This document shows positions 35,414 to 45,613 of a stretch of 64,000 bases of DNA, one piece after another. Each line of letters opens with the position of its first letter. The first letter of the stretch is position 1. The position numbers and the translations under genes are program-made. Origin of the DNA: Pseudorhodobacter turbinis (lineage in GTDB: Bacteria; Pseudomonadota; Alphaproteobacteria; Rhodobacterales; Rhodobacteraceae); assembly GCF_005234135.1 (NCBI RefSeq), contig NZ_CP039965.1, positions 496,001 through 560,000 on the forward strand. The letters run 5' to 3'. The notes under the pieces were generated by a model. That model did not search any database, was not told the DNA's origin, and was given only the letters and a program-made list of their open reading frames with translations.

Positions 35414-38359
35414 TTAGCGCACCAAAAGCTTGGCTTCGTGCTTTTTCAAGGTCCGGCGGGCGGCAGTGTAATCCTCCAACCCTTCCTTGGTTTTCAACTC
35501 CGGGAACAGCTCCAATATCTCATTGCGCTGCGCGTTGCCCATACCTTTCAAGGTATAGTCACCCGGCTGGAAGCTTTCCGTCCACGCCCCGTCCGACAGC
35601 ACAACCTCATGCTGTTCAAACATAAAGTGGATATAGCTGGTGCCGATGCTTTCGACCTCAAATATCCCCTTGCCACCAACCAAATGCTTGGCCGCGACCA
35701 GAACCTCATGCTCATCAAAGTAAAGCGATGTGCGGTCGTTGGACACAAGAACGCGGTGGTTCGGGCTGACCATCATGTCCCGCTCTGGCAAACCATGGCC
35801 AAGGCTGCCGCGACGGATCATAATCGGGCGCAGATGCGGGTTGGCTGTCAGCGTGCCCCAATCCATCTTCTTCACACCGGTCCAGCAGATCTGCTGAATA
35901 CCATTGTCACGGGTGATCACCCGATCTCCGGCGGTCAGGCTTTCAACAGGCACCTCACCCTTGGGGGTGGCGATCAGTGTGCCCGGCGTAAAGCAGGGGA
36001 TGACATTTTCGATATTGGAAAAGTCCAGATATCCGGCAGGGTTGCCATCTTCGTCAAAGAAATTGACCGTACCGTCTTCGGGGTTATCCGCGGAATAATC
36101 GATACGGAACGGGCCAGAGCCGCGCAGATCGAGCGTGTCATAGTCGTCACCCTCTTCGCCGCCATCGATGAATTCACGCGGACCATCGGCCGTAACACCA
36201 CCAGCAGGCGTATCAACGATAAACAGATCACGGTCGGCACCGCCAAAGAGCACATCCGCCCCGTCGCCACCAATCAACGTATCGCTATCTTCGCCACCCA
36301 CCAGCGTGTCATCGCCTTCGTCGCCTTCCAGCAAGTCATTGCCTTCATCGCCGCTTAGGAAATCATTATCGACGCCGCCGTAAAGCACGTCATCGCCGTC
36401 ACCGCCACTCAGACTGTCATCGTCATCACGGCCATAGATCGTGTCATTGCCAGCACCGCCAAAGATCACATCGGGGTTGTTTTCAGGCCGCAAGTCCACA
36501 TCATCCGGCAAATCCAGAGCTTCGCCTACCCCCTCGCCAAGGCCGCCATAGATCAAATCATCGCCGGCACCGCCAAAGATCGTATCCGCGCCTTCGCTGC
36601 CAATGATCGTGTCATCGCCCGCGCCGCCGTACACCAGATCCGCATCGATACCTGCGTCGATGGAATCATTCCCCGTATCGCCAAAGATCGTATCGGCATC
36701 ATCGCCGGTGATGATCGTATCATTACCGACACCACCGTAAACAAGATCACGGTCATCTTCGGGATCGGTATCCGCCGGATAATAGCCCGGATAATCAATA
36801 TTTGGCAAAGGTGTGGACCCGGAGGTATTGATGAAATCATCCCCCTCCTGGCCGTAAACGGTATCCTGACCGTCGCCACCATAAAGGAAGTCGCCGCCAT
36901 CCTCGCCACGCAGCTCGTCGTCGCCGGTACCGCCGTACACAAGATCACGGCCCGCGCCAGACCAGACAGTATCATCGCCCAAGCCCGAAAAGACGGTATC
37001 ATCGCCGTCACCTGCACGGATACGATCATCATCCGGACCATCCGTGGCGAAAAGCGCATCGCCAGCATCCACCCGCTCGGCATCGATCGGGTCGACATAT
37101 GTTTCATCAATCAGATCAGCACCATCGGTCCCGCGCACGATACCGTCCCGCGTAGGGTCCACGACCGAAATCGTTGCAACACCCTCATCGGTCAGCCCGT
37201 CGGGATCAATAACAGTGTAGTTAATCGTTGCCGATCCGATAAAACCGTCATTTGGCGTAAAGGTCACGCTACGGCCATCGCCATTCACCACAACAGTCCC
37301 ATCAGCTGAGGTCGGCGTACCGGTGAGCGACAAATCCGCATTCGGATTATCAACATCCGTATCATTGCCAATCAGATCAACCGCCACAGCCGTATCAAGG
37401 TCGGTCACATCCCGATCATCAACAGCAACAGGGGCGTCATTGACGGGTGTCACGGTTACCGCAACCGTGCTGCTAGCCTCAACCCCGTCGGGATTGCGCA
37501 CCGCATAGGTGATCGTATCCTCACCAACGAAATCCCGGTTCGGCGTATAGCTCAGCGTGCCATCCGCATTTACGCCAACCGTGCCATTCTCGGCTGTGGG
37601 TGTGCCTGAAATCGTCAGCGCTTGGTCGTTCGTCTCGGTGTCATTTGCCAAGACGGGGATAACGTCAATCACAGTATCCTCTGTCGTGGTCACAGCATCT
37701 GGGTTCGCAGTTGGACCGTCGGGCGCATTGTCGACCGTATCGGAAAGCGAGAACATCCCGACAGAGCCCTGAAACGGAGTGTCCAGATTGTTAAGCATAC
37801 CCGCATCGGATTGTGACTGCCCCGCACCGACAATCCAAGGCTGGTTGATCGGGCCTTGGTCCATGGTCAAGCCGGCGGGGACGTCAGCCTCGAAACTGGC
37901 ATCGGTGGTCAGGTTAGAAATCTGCAGCGTACCGCCAACAGCCGCATCCCAAGAGTAGACCACATTGATCTCATCGCAGGAGTTCACAAACCCGGCTTCG
38001 GTCTGGAAGGTCGCCGTGTCACAACCCGATTCATGCGACACCATGACAGAACCGTCGGGCATCACCTCGATACGGTAGCCGCCGTCGGTCTCGCTCAATG
38101 TATCGCGTGACAAAACCGTGTTGGGCGTGTCGCCAACATGCGCATCCTGAGAGAACTGGATTTCCAGGGTGCCGCTTGACATCTGGAACTCTTCGTTGGG
38201 AAGAATCTTTACCTTGTCATCCACCCCGTCAAGAACAGCCTTGCCGCCGATCGACGTTGCGCCATCAAGATAAGCACCGTTTTGTGCACCATTACCCAAA
38301 GCAGAATCGGCGGCAACGGTGCCAGTTTCGTCAAAGTTATACAGCGCAAATATCGGCAT
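35414..38359 (-). CDS. Secreted RTX-repeat protein with LamG-like, cadherin-like and C-terminal Hint domains
   Basis: 981 residues, strongly acidic. Order: a LamG-like beta-sandwich (about 1-195); two cadherin/VCBS-like modules (about 205-420, VLANDTETND, LIGNDTDVDN); about 15 RTX nonapeptide repeats GGxGxDx (about 430-770) that bind calcium; then a Hint domain starting VIPCFTPGTLIATPKG with SPNHRVLV. There is no N-terminal signal, as expected for type I secretion. A Hint domain may self-cleave at the conserved Cys; this CFxxGT variant is widespread in Rhodobacterales. Start: GAGGA lies 9 nt before ATG 38359; an ATG three codons earlier directly abuts it. Confidence 0.88.
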   Translation of the reverse strand: MPIFALYNFDETGTVAADSALGNGAQNGAYLDGATSIGGKAVLDGVDDKVKILPNEEFQMSSGTLEIQFSQDAHVGDTPNTVLSRDTLSETDGGYRIEVMPDGSVMVSHESGCDTATFQTEAGFVNSCDEINVVYSWDAAVGGTLQISNLTTDASFEADVPAGLTMDQGPINQPWIVGAGQSQSDAGMLNNLDTPFQGSVGMFSLSDTVDNAPDGPTANPDAVTTTEDTVIDVIPVLANDTETNDQALTISGTPTAENGTVGVNADGTLSYTPNRDFVGEDTITYAVRNPDGVEASSTVAVTVTPVNDAPVAVDDRDVTDLDTAVAVDLIGNDTDVDNPNADLSLTGTPTSADGTVVVNGDGRSVTFTPNDGFIGSATINYTVIDPDGLTDEGVATISVVDPTRDGIVRGTDGADLIDETYVDPIDAERVDAGDALFATDGPDDDRIRAGDGDDTVFSGLGDDTVWSGAGRDLVYGGTGDDELRGEDGGDFLYGGDGQDTVYGQEGDDFINTSGSTPLPNIDYPGYYPADTDPEDDRDLVYGGVGNDTIITGDDADTIFGDTGNDSIDAGIDADLVYGGAGDDTIIGSEGADTIFGGAGDDLIYGGLGEGVGEALDLPDDVDLRPENNPDVIFGGAGNDTIYGRDDDDSLSGGDGDDVLYGGVDNDFLSGDEGNDLLEGDEGDDTLVGGEDSDTLIGGDGADVLFGGADRDLFIVDTPAGGVTADGPREFIDGGEEGDDYDTLDLRGSGPFRIDYSADNPEDGTVNFFDEDGNPAGYLDFSNIENVIPCFTPGTLIATPKGEVPVESLTAGDRVITRDNGIQQICWTGVKKMDWGTLTANPHLRPIMIRRGSLGHGLPERDMMVSPNHRVLVSNDRTSLYFDEHEVLVAAKHLVGGKGIFEVESIGTSYIHFMFEQHEVVLSDGAWTESFQPGDYTLKGMGNAQRNEILELFPELKTKEGLEDYTAARRTLKKHEAKLLVR

Positions 38360-39138
38360 CTTCTTCATTCCTCACTACAGCAACTAGAGACCCAAGAACA
38401 GTCAAGGTTGTCCCATCAAGCACGGCATTGGCTGCCGCAAAATCAACGCGAACCAGACACTCAAGTCTCTACGCAACGACGAAGCCAGCTCGATCAAGTG
38501 ACGTAAAAGAGATAAGACCCAAGCGGCGGAAAGACATTCCCCAGCTTGTGATGGGGACAACCCCAACGCGGCAGCATCTCACGTAAGCCACCGCATGTTG
38601 CGGCAACCCACGTTTACACTTATCGACCGCCCCCGCGGCCACTATCCTTCCCAGATTAAGGATATGTTTACTACTACAGGGGCAGACCGCTGCCGCAAAG
38701 GGAAATTAGCATCGCACCGGTCCCGCAGATGTGTTTCTTTTGGGGCAAAACAGTGGATTAACACAACTTAACGCCGAAAACGCTCTGCCCGATTGTCGCG
38801 AAAATCAGCGGTCAACCTATCCAGATCGCCAGCTTTAAGGCTGTGTTTGCAGGGTTCTTCGTAAATTTTCGAAAAAAACATGCAAAACTGTATCCAACGA
38901 AGAAACACGAAACCGCGTCGATTCTGTGGTTAACCATTGATTAAATTAGCCGCACACGGCCAGGTTGCAATCAGGAGCCCGGATCGCCGCTGAGGCGCAA
39001 AAATGCGATATATAGTTAACAATGCAGGCTTTTTCCGAATCACTTTGATTGTTTTCCCGAACGAGAAACGCCCCCGGCCGACAGACCCACACCCGTTGGG
39101 GCATACTATCAAAATAATGTAATGCTGACGCATAAAAC
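38360..39138. other. Long non-coding stretch before the RTX gene
   Basis: About 780 bp between tRNA-Leu and the RTX gene. Frames here are short and lack family features. It probably contains the promoter and long leader of the RTX gene. I see no hairpin with a T-run and no RNA gene. Confidence 0.45.
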
Positions 39139-39222
39139 TGGTGCCCGAGGGGAGACTCGAACTCCCACGCCGTGAAGCGGGGGATTTTGAATCCCCTGCG
39201 TCTACCATTCCGCCACTCGGGC
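39139..39222 (-). tRNA. tRNA-Leu (anticodon CAA)
   Basis: The minus strand starts GCCCGAGTGGCGGAATGG, pairing its acceptor GCCCGAG with CTCGGGC before ACCA. The anticodon loop reads TTCAAAA, giving CAA for UUG leucine. A long variable arm (CCCCGCTTCACGGCGTGG region) is typical of tRNA-Leu, and the T-arm has GTTCGAGTC. CCA is encoded. Confidence 0.97.
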
Positions 39223-39287
39223 CCAGTGAGAGCGATGTAACGCGCCTTGCAGGGCGCGTCAATCGGCTCTCTGCGCGAAATTTGAAC

Positions 39288-40142
39288 TTAAAGCGATTTT
39301 ACTGAAAAAGTATCGCAAGAGGCTAGCGACGCAGATTGGTAGCCCGTCAAAAACCAGCGGGATCGTTGGTCGGATGTGCCATGTGTAAAGCTATGCGGAT
39401 TTGGCGTGCGGCCTGCGTTGCGTTGCAGCGTGTCATCCCCGATTCGACGTGCCGCATTCACCGCCTCTTGCAGATCCCCCGCATCAATGGTGCCGAATTG
39501 CTCTTCTGCCCTGCGCGCCCAGATGCCCGAGAGGCAGTCGGCCTGCAGCTCTATCCGGACCGAGATCGCGTTGCTCTCAGCTTGGGAAAGCTGCGCGCGC
39601 ACCTCATTTGCCTGCGCAAGGATGCCCAACTCATTTTGCACATGATGCGCGATTTCATGGGCAACGACATAGGCCGCGGCAAAATCACCCCCAGCCCCCA
39701 GCTGCTGCTCCAGGGTCACAAAGAAATCCGTATCCAGATAGGCCTTTTTATCCGCAGGGCAATAGAACGGACCAGAGGCCCCCGATGCGCCGCCGCAGGG
39801 CGATGAGGTGACCCCTTTGAACAGCACCAGCGTTGCGGGCGTATAGCTGCGGCCCAACTGCTCTTGAAAAACCTGCGCCCAGACCTCTTCGGTATCGGCC
39901 AGCGTGACCGAGACAAAAGTGCCGGCCGCCCTATCCTCCGCCGATACTGGCGCGCTTTGCGTGACCTGCCCGCCCCCTTGGCCTTGCAGCAAAGGTGTGA
40001 CATCAATCCCGAGGAAATAGCCAACCACCAGCACCGCAACCAGTCCGACACCGCCAATGCCCCCTGCCCTGCGCGTGCCTGAACTGCGCGCACCGCGACG
40101 GTCTTCGATGTTGCGGCTCTGCCGCCGTCCTTGCCACTTCAT
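39288..40142 (-). CDS. Neutral zinc metallopeptidase (YpfJ family)
   Basis: 284 residues from ATG 40142 (AAGGG 7 nt upstream). A short basic cytoplasmic start and one transmembrane segment (about 30-47) precede a periplasmic domain. It has the family blocks FYCPADKKAYLDTDFF, AYVVAHEIAHHVQN (HExxH zinc site), ELQADCLSGIWA (third ligand Glu) and HGTSDQRSRWFLTGY. Substrate unknown. The longer frame upstream lacks homology and runs into the divergent gene. Confidence 0.93.
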   Translation of the reverse strand: MKWQGRRQSRNIEDRRGARSSGTRRAGGIGGVGLVAVLVVGYFLGIDVTPLLQGQGGGQVTQSAPVSAEDRAAGTFVSVTLADTEEVWAQVFQEQLGRSYTPATLVLFKGVTSSPCGGASGASGPFYCPADKKAYLDTDFFVTLEQQLGAGGDFAAAYVVAHEIAHHVQNELGILAQANEVRAQLSQAESNAISVRIELQADCLSGIWARRAEEQFGTIDAGDLQEAVNAARRIGDDTLQRNAGRTPNPHSFTHGTSDQRSRWFLTGYQSASLASCDTFSVKSL

Positions 40143-40267
40143 TGCGCATCCCTTCACGTCGTTTTCGCAGTCACGATATCCCAGCCCCCAGTTTTCAGGA
40201 AGCCTGTTTGTCCTCTTGACGGGCCTTGCGCCGCGTGATGCAAGGCTCCAAAGATATAGGAGCATCC

Positions 40268-40846
40268 ATGATCCGCGCATTGTACAACTGGACGTTGGGG
40301 CTGGCCCAATCCCCCAACGCACTTTGGGCGCTGGCGCTGGTGGCCTTCATCGAAAGCTCCGTCTTTCCCATCCCGCCCGATATCCTGATGATCCCGATGA
40401 TCATCGCAGCCCCGCGCCGCGCTTTCTTGATCGCAGGTGTGGCCACCGCTGCATCGGTGCTGGGGGGGGCGTTCGGCTATTTCATCGGGGCGCAGTTCTT
40501 TGAGCAAATCGGCCTGCCGGTGCTGGAATTTTATGGCAAGACCGACAGTTTCATCAGTTTCCAAACCCGCTATAATGAATATGGTGCTTGGGCTGTATTG
40601 ATCGCCGGCGTCACGCCCTTTCCCTATAAGGTCATCACGATCCTGTCAGGGGCCACGAACCTGTCGTTTCCGGTGTTCATGCTGGCCAGTGTGGTTGCAC
40701 GTGGCTTGCGGTTTTTCCTGATCGCCGCATTGCTCTATAAATTCGGCGCACCGATACGTGATTTTATTGAACGCCGACTTGGTCTTATGTTCACCCTCGC
40801 GGTGGTTCTTCTGATCGCCGGATTTGCAGCTGTGAGGTATCTATGA
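40268..40846 (+). CDS. YqaA/DedA-type (VTT domain) membrane protein
   Basis: 192 residues from ATG 40268 with AGGAG 5 nt upstream. About four to five membrane segments carry VTT-family features: ESSVFPIPPDILMIPM near the start, GYFIGAQFFEQIG, and VTPFPYKVITILSGATNLSFPVF. Such proteins are linked to lipid flipping and membrane homeostasis. It overlaps dsbB by 4 bp and is probably cotranscribed with it. Confidence 0.9.
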   Translation: MIRALYNWTLGLAQSPNALWALALVAFIESSVFPIPPDILMIPMIIAAPRRAFLIAGVATAASVLGGAFGYFIGAQFFEQIGLPVLEFYGKTDSFISFQTRYNEYGAWAVLIAGVTPFPYKVITILSGATNLSFPVFMLASVVARGLRFFLIAALLYKFGAPIRDFIERRLGLMFTLAVVLLIAGFAAVRYL

Positions 40847-41313
40847 GCCAGCGAAACAAACTGGTATTTTTGGCGGCGGCGGGCTCTGCGGGGCTTTTGC
40901 TGGGGGCGTTTGGGTTTCAATATATCGGCGGTATGTTCCCCTGTGAGCTGTGCCTTTTGCAGCGTTGGCCCCATGCGGCGGCGATTGCCATCGGGGTGTT
41001 TGCCCTGTTTTGCGGCGCGCGGCTGTTGCCCTATCTGGGCGCGCTTGCAGCCCTTGCCTCAGCCGGTGTTGCGCTGTTCCACACCGGGGTAGAACGCGCT
41101 TGGTGGGAGGGGCTTGCCTCTTGCAGTGGCGGATCGCTGGGCGGGTTGAGCGTGGATGATCTGCTCAACCCGAGTGTCGTGATTGCCGCCCCCGTGCGCT
41201 GCGATGCGGTCGCTTGGGAAATGTTCGGCCTTTCGATGGCATCCTGGAACGGGATCCTGTCGGTGGTGCTGGCGCTGGTCTGGCTGGCGGCGGCGCGCAA
41301 AGACGCCGCCTAA
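40843..41313 (+). CDS. dsbB: Disulfide bond formation protein DsbB
   Basis: 156 residues, four membrane segments. The first redox pair is CELC (residues 34-37) just after the first helix; the second periplasmic pair is represented by ASCSGGS and VRCDA. It reoxidises DsbA using quinone. Its TAA overlaps the stop codon of the convergent antiporter gene. Confidence 0.93.
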   Translation: MSQRNKLVFLAAAGSAGLLLGAFGFQYIGGMFPCELCLLQRWPHAAAIAIGVFALFCGARLLPYLGALAALASAGVALFHTGVERAWWEGLASCSGGSLGGLSVDDLLNPSVVIAAPVRCDAVAWEMFGLSMASWNGILSVVLALVWLAAARKDAA

Positions 41314-43118
41314 GCGGCGTCTGCCTTGGGCGGTGAGATCGCGATCAGCTTGGACCCGGCTGCCGGAACTGTTTTGCTTTCGGGTGCCACCAGCCGCAAA
41401 TCACCCTTGGCCGGAATTTCACACAGCAAGACCGACTCCGGCCGGTCGTTGCGCCAATCCTCAAACCCGTATTCCTCGGTCAGCTTGGTGGTTCGCACGG
41501 TCCAGCCCTGAATCAACAGCGCCTCCAGCTCATGATAGGTGCGCCCGTCACCCAGCCTGCGCCCGCCAAGCGTGACCGGCAGGCTGTGGCGCTGGCTTTC
41601 ACTTTTGTCGCGCGGCAGTTGCCAGACCTTGTCGCGGCCAAATTCAGGGGCCAGATCGGTGGCGACCAGCGTGTTGTAGCTGTCATTATCCGTCGCCGCG
41701 AAAATCGTAGAAAAGCCGATGAACTCCACCTGACTTTCCGCCGCCTCTGACAGGATATCGCCGTAAAACACCGGCAGGCCTTCCGCGCGGGCAAGGCGCA
41801 AGCGGCCAAGGTTCATATCGGTGATCAGCACCGGAATTTCTGCCTTTTGCAAGGCCGCACCCAGGCCCGCCGTAAGCCGCGTACCGCCCACCAAAAGCAC
41901 CCCCGGCACCTCGGCCGCGCGCAGGCCCAAAAGGCTGGCCAGCGGCGTTAGCCCAAAGCCGTTTATCACCACGGTCGAGGCAACAAGCGCGAATGCCAGC
42001 GGCCCGATTGCAGCACCATCCGCAATCCCCAAACCCACCAGCCTTTCGCCAAACAGCCCCGCCACGGCCATCAAGACCACGCCGCGCGGGCCGGTAAAGG
42101 CAACCAAGACACGCTCTTTCATTGGCAGGTCGGTGCCCAGAAGCGCCACCATCACCGTAAAGGGCCGCGCCACCAGAACGACCAGCAGCACAAACAGCAC
42201 CGCCCGCAGATCAAGTGCCAGCAGCGCCTCCATCTTCAGCCCCGCCGCCAACAGGATAAACACGCCAGACACCAGCAAGATCGTCGCATGTTCCTTAAAA
42301 CGGCGCAGCTCCTCATAGCTGGGCAATTGCGCATTGGCGATCACAAGCCCCATCACCGTTACCGCCAACAACCCGCTTTCGTGCATCAAACGGTCCGTCA
42401 GGGCGAAGGCCCCCAAAAGCACCACAAACAACACCGGAATTTTCATATACTCGGGCACCAGCCCACGCCGGAAGGCATAGGCAATGCCGCGCCCCGCCAA
42501 AAGCCCCGTCAGCGTGGCAAAGAAAATCCCGCTAAAGAAATGCACCGCCGCATCCGAGGCATCCGAATTGGTCGCCAAAACCTGCACGGCTGCAAAGGCA
42601 AGCACCGCCGCAAGCGCGCCCACCGGATCGTTTACAATCGCTTCCCATTGCAGCAAGGCCGCAGGCCTGCGTGACAAACGCGCCTGACGCAGCAAAGGCG
42701 CGATAACAGTCGGGCCGGTCACAATCATGATGCCGCCGAACACCGCAGATGCCCCCCAGCCTAATCCTGCCCCGTAATGCACCGCAAGGGCCGAGGTCAA
42801 CCAGCCCAAGGGCGCGCCGATAATCACCAGCCGCCGCACCCCCTTTGCCGCATCCTGCAGCGCATGAAAATTCAGCGTCAGCCCGCCCTCGAACAAGATC
42901 ACTGCAACCGCGACCGAGATCATCGGCCCGACCAGATCCCCAATATCGCGCGACGGGATAAACACCCCCGTGACCGGCCCGACGATCAACCCCGCCAGCA
43001 GCATCAGCACAATCGCGGGCATCTGGATGCGCCACGCCAGCCACTGCGCCCCGACCCCGATCACCCCGACAAGGGCAAACGCCTCAACCGGGCTTAAGCC
43101 CGCGGATTCAACGGCCAT
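41310..43118 (-). CDS. Cation:proton antiporter (CPA1/NhaP type) with C-terminal RCK-like domain
   Basis: 602 residues. About 12 membrane segments (to about 395) include VILFEGGLTLNF, the VTGPTVIAPLLRQ block and WEAIVNDPVGALAA with the transport-site Asn-Asp pair. The cytoplasmic part begins GVLLVGGTRLTAGLGAALQ, a TrkA-N-like Rossmann fold, then a TrkA-C-like region. It exchanges Na+ or K+ for protons; which ion is not readable. The start overlaps the dgt stop by 11 bp. Confidence 0.92.
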   Translation of the reverse strand: MAVESAGLSPVEAFALVGVIGVGAQWLAWRIQMPAIVLMLLAGLIVGPVTGVFIPSRDIGDLVGPMISVAVAVILFEGGLTLNFHALQDAAKGVRRLVIIGAPLGWLTSALAVHYGAGLGWGASAVFGGIMIVTGPTVIAPLLRQARLSRRPAALLQWEAIVNDPVGALAAVLAFAAVQVLATNSDASDAAVHFFSGIFFATLTGLLAGRGIAYAFRRGLVPEYMKIPVLFVVLLGAFALTDRLMHESGLLAVTVMGLVIANAQLPSYEELRRFKEHATILLVSGVFILLAAGLKMEALLALDLRAVLFVLLVVLVARPFTVMVALLGTDLPMKERVLVAFTGPRGVVLMAVAGLFGERLVGLGIADGAAIGPLAFALVASTVVINGFGLTPLASLLGLRAAEVPGVLLVGGTRLTAGLGAALQKAEIPVLITDMNLGRLRLARAEGLPVFYGDILSEAAESQVEFIGFSTIFAATDNDSYNTLVATDLAPEFGRDKVWQLPRDKSESQRHSLPVTLGGRRLGDGRTYHELEALLIQGWTVRTTKLTEEYGFEDWRNDRPESVLLCEIPAKGDLRLVAPESKTVPAAGSKLIAISPPKADAA

Positions 43119-44298
43119 AGGGGCTTGCCTTCTGCGCGGTCAGGTCGCCGGTTTGGAACAGACGCGCATGTTCTTGCAGCGCGAAACGGTCGGTCATACC
43201 GGCAACATAGTCGGCCACAATGCGCGCTAGCAGGGTTTGCGTATCGGCACGGGCCACATCATCGCGCCACTCGTCCGGCAGGGTTTCGGGCTGTGACATG
43301 AACAGCGGGAACAGATCGCGCACGACCGTTGTAACCCGCGCGCGCTCTTCCATCACGCTGGGGGCGCGGTACATTCTGGTGAAAAGGAACGAGCGGATTG
43401 CCTTCAGCTCTTGGTAAAGCGGTTTGGAAAAGCGGATCACGGTATCATCCATCGCACGAATATCATGCTCCGATTGCGGATTGGCAGCCGTAAGGCGGAT
43501 GTTGGCCACCGCGATCACATCCTCAACCATACGGCCAAAGACACGGCGCAGCGCCTCATGCCGCCTGCGCATTTTATCGAGGCCAGGGTGCAGCGCATCC
43601 ACCGCCTCGAACGCGGGGCCGGTGACGGGCAGCTCCATCAGGTCATCTTCGTTGAAGAGGCCCGACCGCAGGCCGTCATGCAGATCATGGTGCGAATAGG
43701 CGATGTCATCGGCGATGGCCGCCACCTGCGCCTCGGCGCTGGCAAAAGTTTGCAGCTCCAGATCCCATTCGGCATTCGCCTCTGCCAGCGCATAGGGAAG
43801 CTCCTCCCCCACGCCCGCGACAACGGGACCGTTGTGCTTGGCGATGCCCTCCAGCGATTCCCATGTCAGGTTCAGCCCGTCGAAATCGGCATAGTGCCGC
43901 TCCAGCCGTGTGACGATCCGCAGGGCCTGCGCGTTGTGATCAAACCCGCCATAAGGGGCCATCAGATCGGCTAGGGCATCCTCGCCCGTATGGCCAAAGG
44001 GGGTGTGGCCCAGATCATGCGCCAAGGCAATCGCCTCGGCCAGATCGGTATTCAGGCCCAACACCCCCGAGATTGTGCGCGCTACCTGCGCCACCTCGAT
44101 CGAATGGGTCAGGCGGGTGCGGTAATAATCGCCCTCATGTTCCACAAAGACCTGCGTCTTGTGTTTCAACCGCCGGAACGCCGAGGAATGGATGATCCGG
44201 TCGCGGTCGCGCTGGAAGGCGGAACGGAAAGACGACATCCGTTCAGTGTGCAATCGACCACGGGAGGCGTCCGGCTGGCAGGCAAAGGGTGCGAGCAT
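43108..44298 (-). CDS. dgt: Deoxyguanosinetriphosphate triphosphohydrolase-like protein
   Basis: 396 residues of the HD superfamily. Motifs: RDRDRIIHSSAFRRLKHKTQVF, RTRLTHSIEVAQVAR (metal His), ALAHDLGHTPFGHTGE (HD pair), and DDIAYSHHDLHDGLR (last Asp). It hydrolyses dNTPs to deoxynucleosides and triphosphate; the type-2 alphaproteobacterial members have broad or undefined specificity. It is divergent from erpA, with 151 bp between. Confidence 0.93.
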   Translation of the reverse strand: MLAPFACQPDASRGRLHTERMSSFRSAFQRDRDRIIHSSAFRRLKHKTQVFVEHEGDYYRTRLTHSIEVAQVARTISGVLGLNTDLAEAIALAHDLGHTPFGHTGEDALADLMAPYGGFDHNAQALRIVTRLERHYADFDGLNLTWESLEGIAKHNGPVVAGVGEELPYALAEANAEWDLELQTFASAEAQVAAIADDIAYSHHDLHDGLRSGLFNEDDLMELPVTGPAFEAVDALHPGLDKMRRRHEALRRVFGRMVEDVIAVANIRLTAANPQSEHDIRAMDDTVIRFSKPLYQELKAIRSFLFTRMYRAPSVMEERARVTTVVRDLFPLFMSQPETLPDEWRDDVARADTQTLLARIVADYVAGMTDRFALQEHARLFQTGDLTAQKASPYGR

Positions 44299-44449
44299 AA
44301 TGTCAAACCTATTGGGCCGCTCATCGCGGCTATCAACTTTCCCCTATAAGCGATTCTGTTAAAGATGGCACCCACCCTGCACATCTCTTGTCGCAGTGAC
44401 GCCACGCCCCTATATTGGGGAAAAGCCCCCGTGACCGATAGGCCCTAAC

Positions 44450-44782
44450 ATGACATTGACCCTGCCCCCCCGCGTAACCGACCGTGCGTTTGCCCGACTG
44501 GCCGAGATTGCCGAGGAAGCGGGCGAAGTCAAAGCCCTGCGTGTGGCCGTCGAAGGCGGCGGCTGTTCCGGCTTTCAATATGATATCCGGCTTGATGATC
44601 CTGCCGCCGATGATACCATCTTTGAAAAAGACGGCATGAAGGTGCTGGTGGATGAGGTGTCGATGCCCTTCCTTGCCAATGCCGTGATCGATTTCTCTGA
44701 AGAGCTGATCGGCGCGCGCTTTGTGATCGAGAACCCGAACGCCAGCAGCTCTTGTGGCTGTGGCACCTCGTTTTCCATGTAA
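44450..44782 (+). CDS. erpA: Iron-sulfur cluster insertion protein (ErpA/IscA family)
   Basis: 110 residues of the A-type carrier family. The three cluster-binding cysteines are in GGGCSGFQY and NASSSCGCGTSF. It delivers [4Fe-4S] clusters to target enzymes. It lies 51 bp before xthA on the same strand. Assignment to ErpA rather than IscA/SufA rests on overall form and the absence of isc or suf neighbours. Confidence 0.92.
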   Translation: MTLTLPPRVTDRAFARLAEIAEEAGEVKALRVAVEGGGCSGFQYDIRLDDPAADDTIFEKDGMKVLVDEVSMPFLANAVIDFSEELIGARFVIENPNASSSCGCGTSFSM

Positions 44783-44833
44783 GCTTGCCCCTAGCCCCCT
44801 GCCCGCTTAGAACAAGGCAAAACAGGGGGCTAT

Positions 44834-45613
44834 ATGAAGCTAGCGACATTCAACATCAACGGTATCAAGGCCCGTATCGACGCATTGCCCCGCTGGCTAG
44901 AGGCGGCCAAACCCGATGCAGTGGCCTTGCAAGAGATCAAATCCGTCGATGAAAACTTCCCGCGCACCCTGTTCGAGGATATGGGTTACCAAGTCGAAAC
45001 CCACGGACAAAAGGGGTTTAACGGGGTTGCGATCCTGTCTCGTCTGCCGTTGGAAGATATTGTGCGCGGGTTGCCCGGCGACGATACCGACGAGCAATCC
45101 CGCTGGATCGAGGCAACCGTGATGGGCGATCGCGCGGTGCGGCTGTGCGGGCTTTATTTGCCCAATGGCAACCCTGTGCCGGGGCCGAAATATGATTACA
45201 AGCTGGCGTGGATGGCGCGGATGGAGGCGCGGGTGGCCGAACTGCTGCGCCTTGAGGAACCCTTGGTGGTTGCCGGCGACTACAATGTCATCCCCCAGCC
45301 CGAGGATGCCGCAAACCCGCTGGCGTGGACCGAGGATGCGCTGTTCCTACCCGCCACCCGCGCCGCATACCGCCGTATCGTGAACCTTGGCCTGACGGAT
45401 GCGTTTCGTGCGCAAAACCAAGCCGCTGGCCAATACAGCTTTTGGGATTATCAGGCCGGCGCCTGGCAAAAGAACAACGGCATCCGCATCGATCACCTGC
45501 TTTTGTCACCGCAAGCGGCTGATCTGTTACGCGATTGCCGGATTGACCGCGAAGTGCGGGCCGAGGAGAAGCCCTCGGATCACGTACCCGTCTGGATCGA
45601 CCTCGCCGCCTAG
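44834..45613 (+). CDS. xthA: Exodeoxyribonuclease III
   Basis: 259 residues, the AP endonuclease/3'-5' exonuclease fold. Motifs: LATFNINGIKAR, ALQEIKSVDENFP (metal Glu), GDYNVIPQPED (Asp-Asn), YSFWDYQAGAWQKNNGIRIDHLLL and PSDHVPVWIDL (catalytic His). It acts in base-excision repair. The stop TAG overlaps the stop of the convergent monooxygenase gene in a shared CTAG. Confidence 0.95.
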   Translation: MKLATFNINGIKARIDALPRWLEAAKPDAVALQEIKSVDENFPRTLFEDMGYQVETHGQKGFNGVAILSRLPLEDIVRGLPGDDTDEQSRWIEATVMGDRAVRLCGLYLPNGNPVPGPKYDYKLAWMARMEARVAELLRLEEPLVVAGDYNVIPQPEDAANPLAWTEDALFLPATRAAYRRIVNLGLTDAFRAQNQAAGQYSFWDYQAGAWQKNNGIRIDHLLLSPQAADLLRDCRIDREVRAEEKPSDHVPVWIDLAA

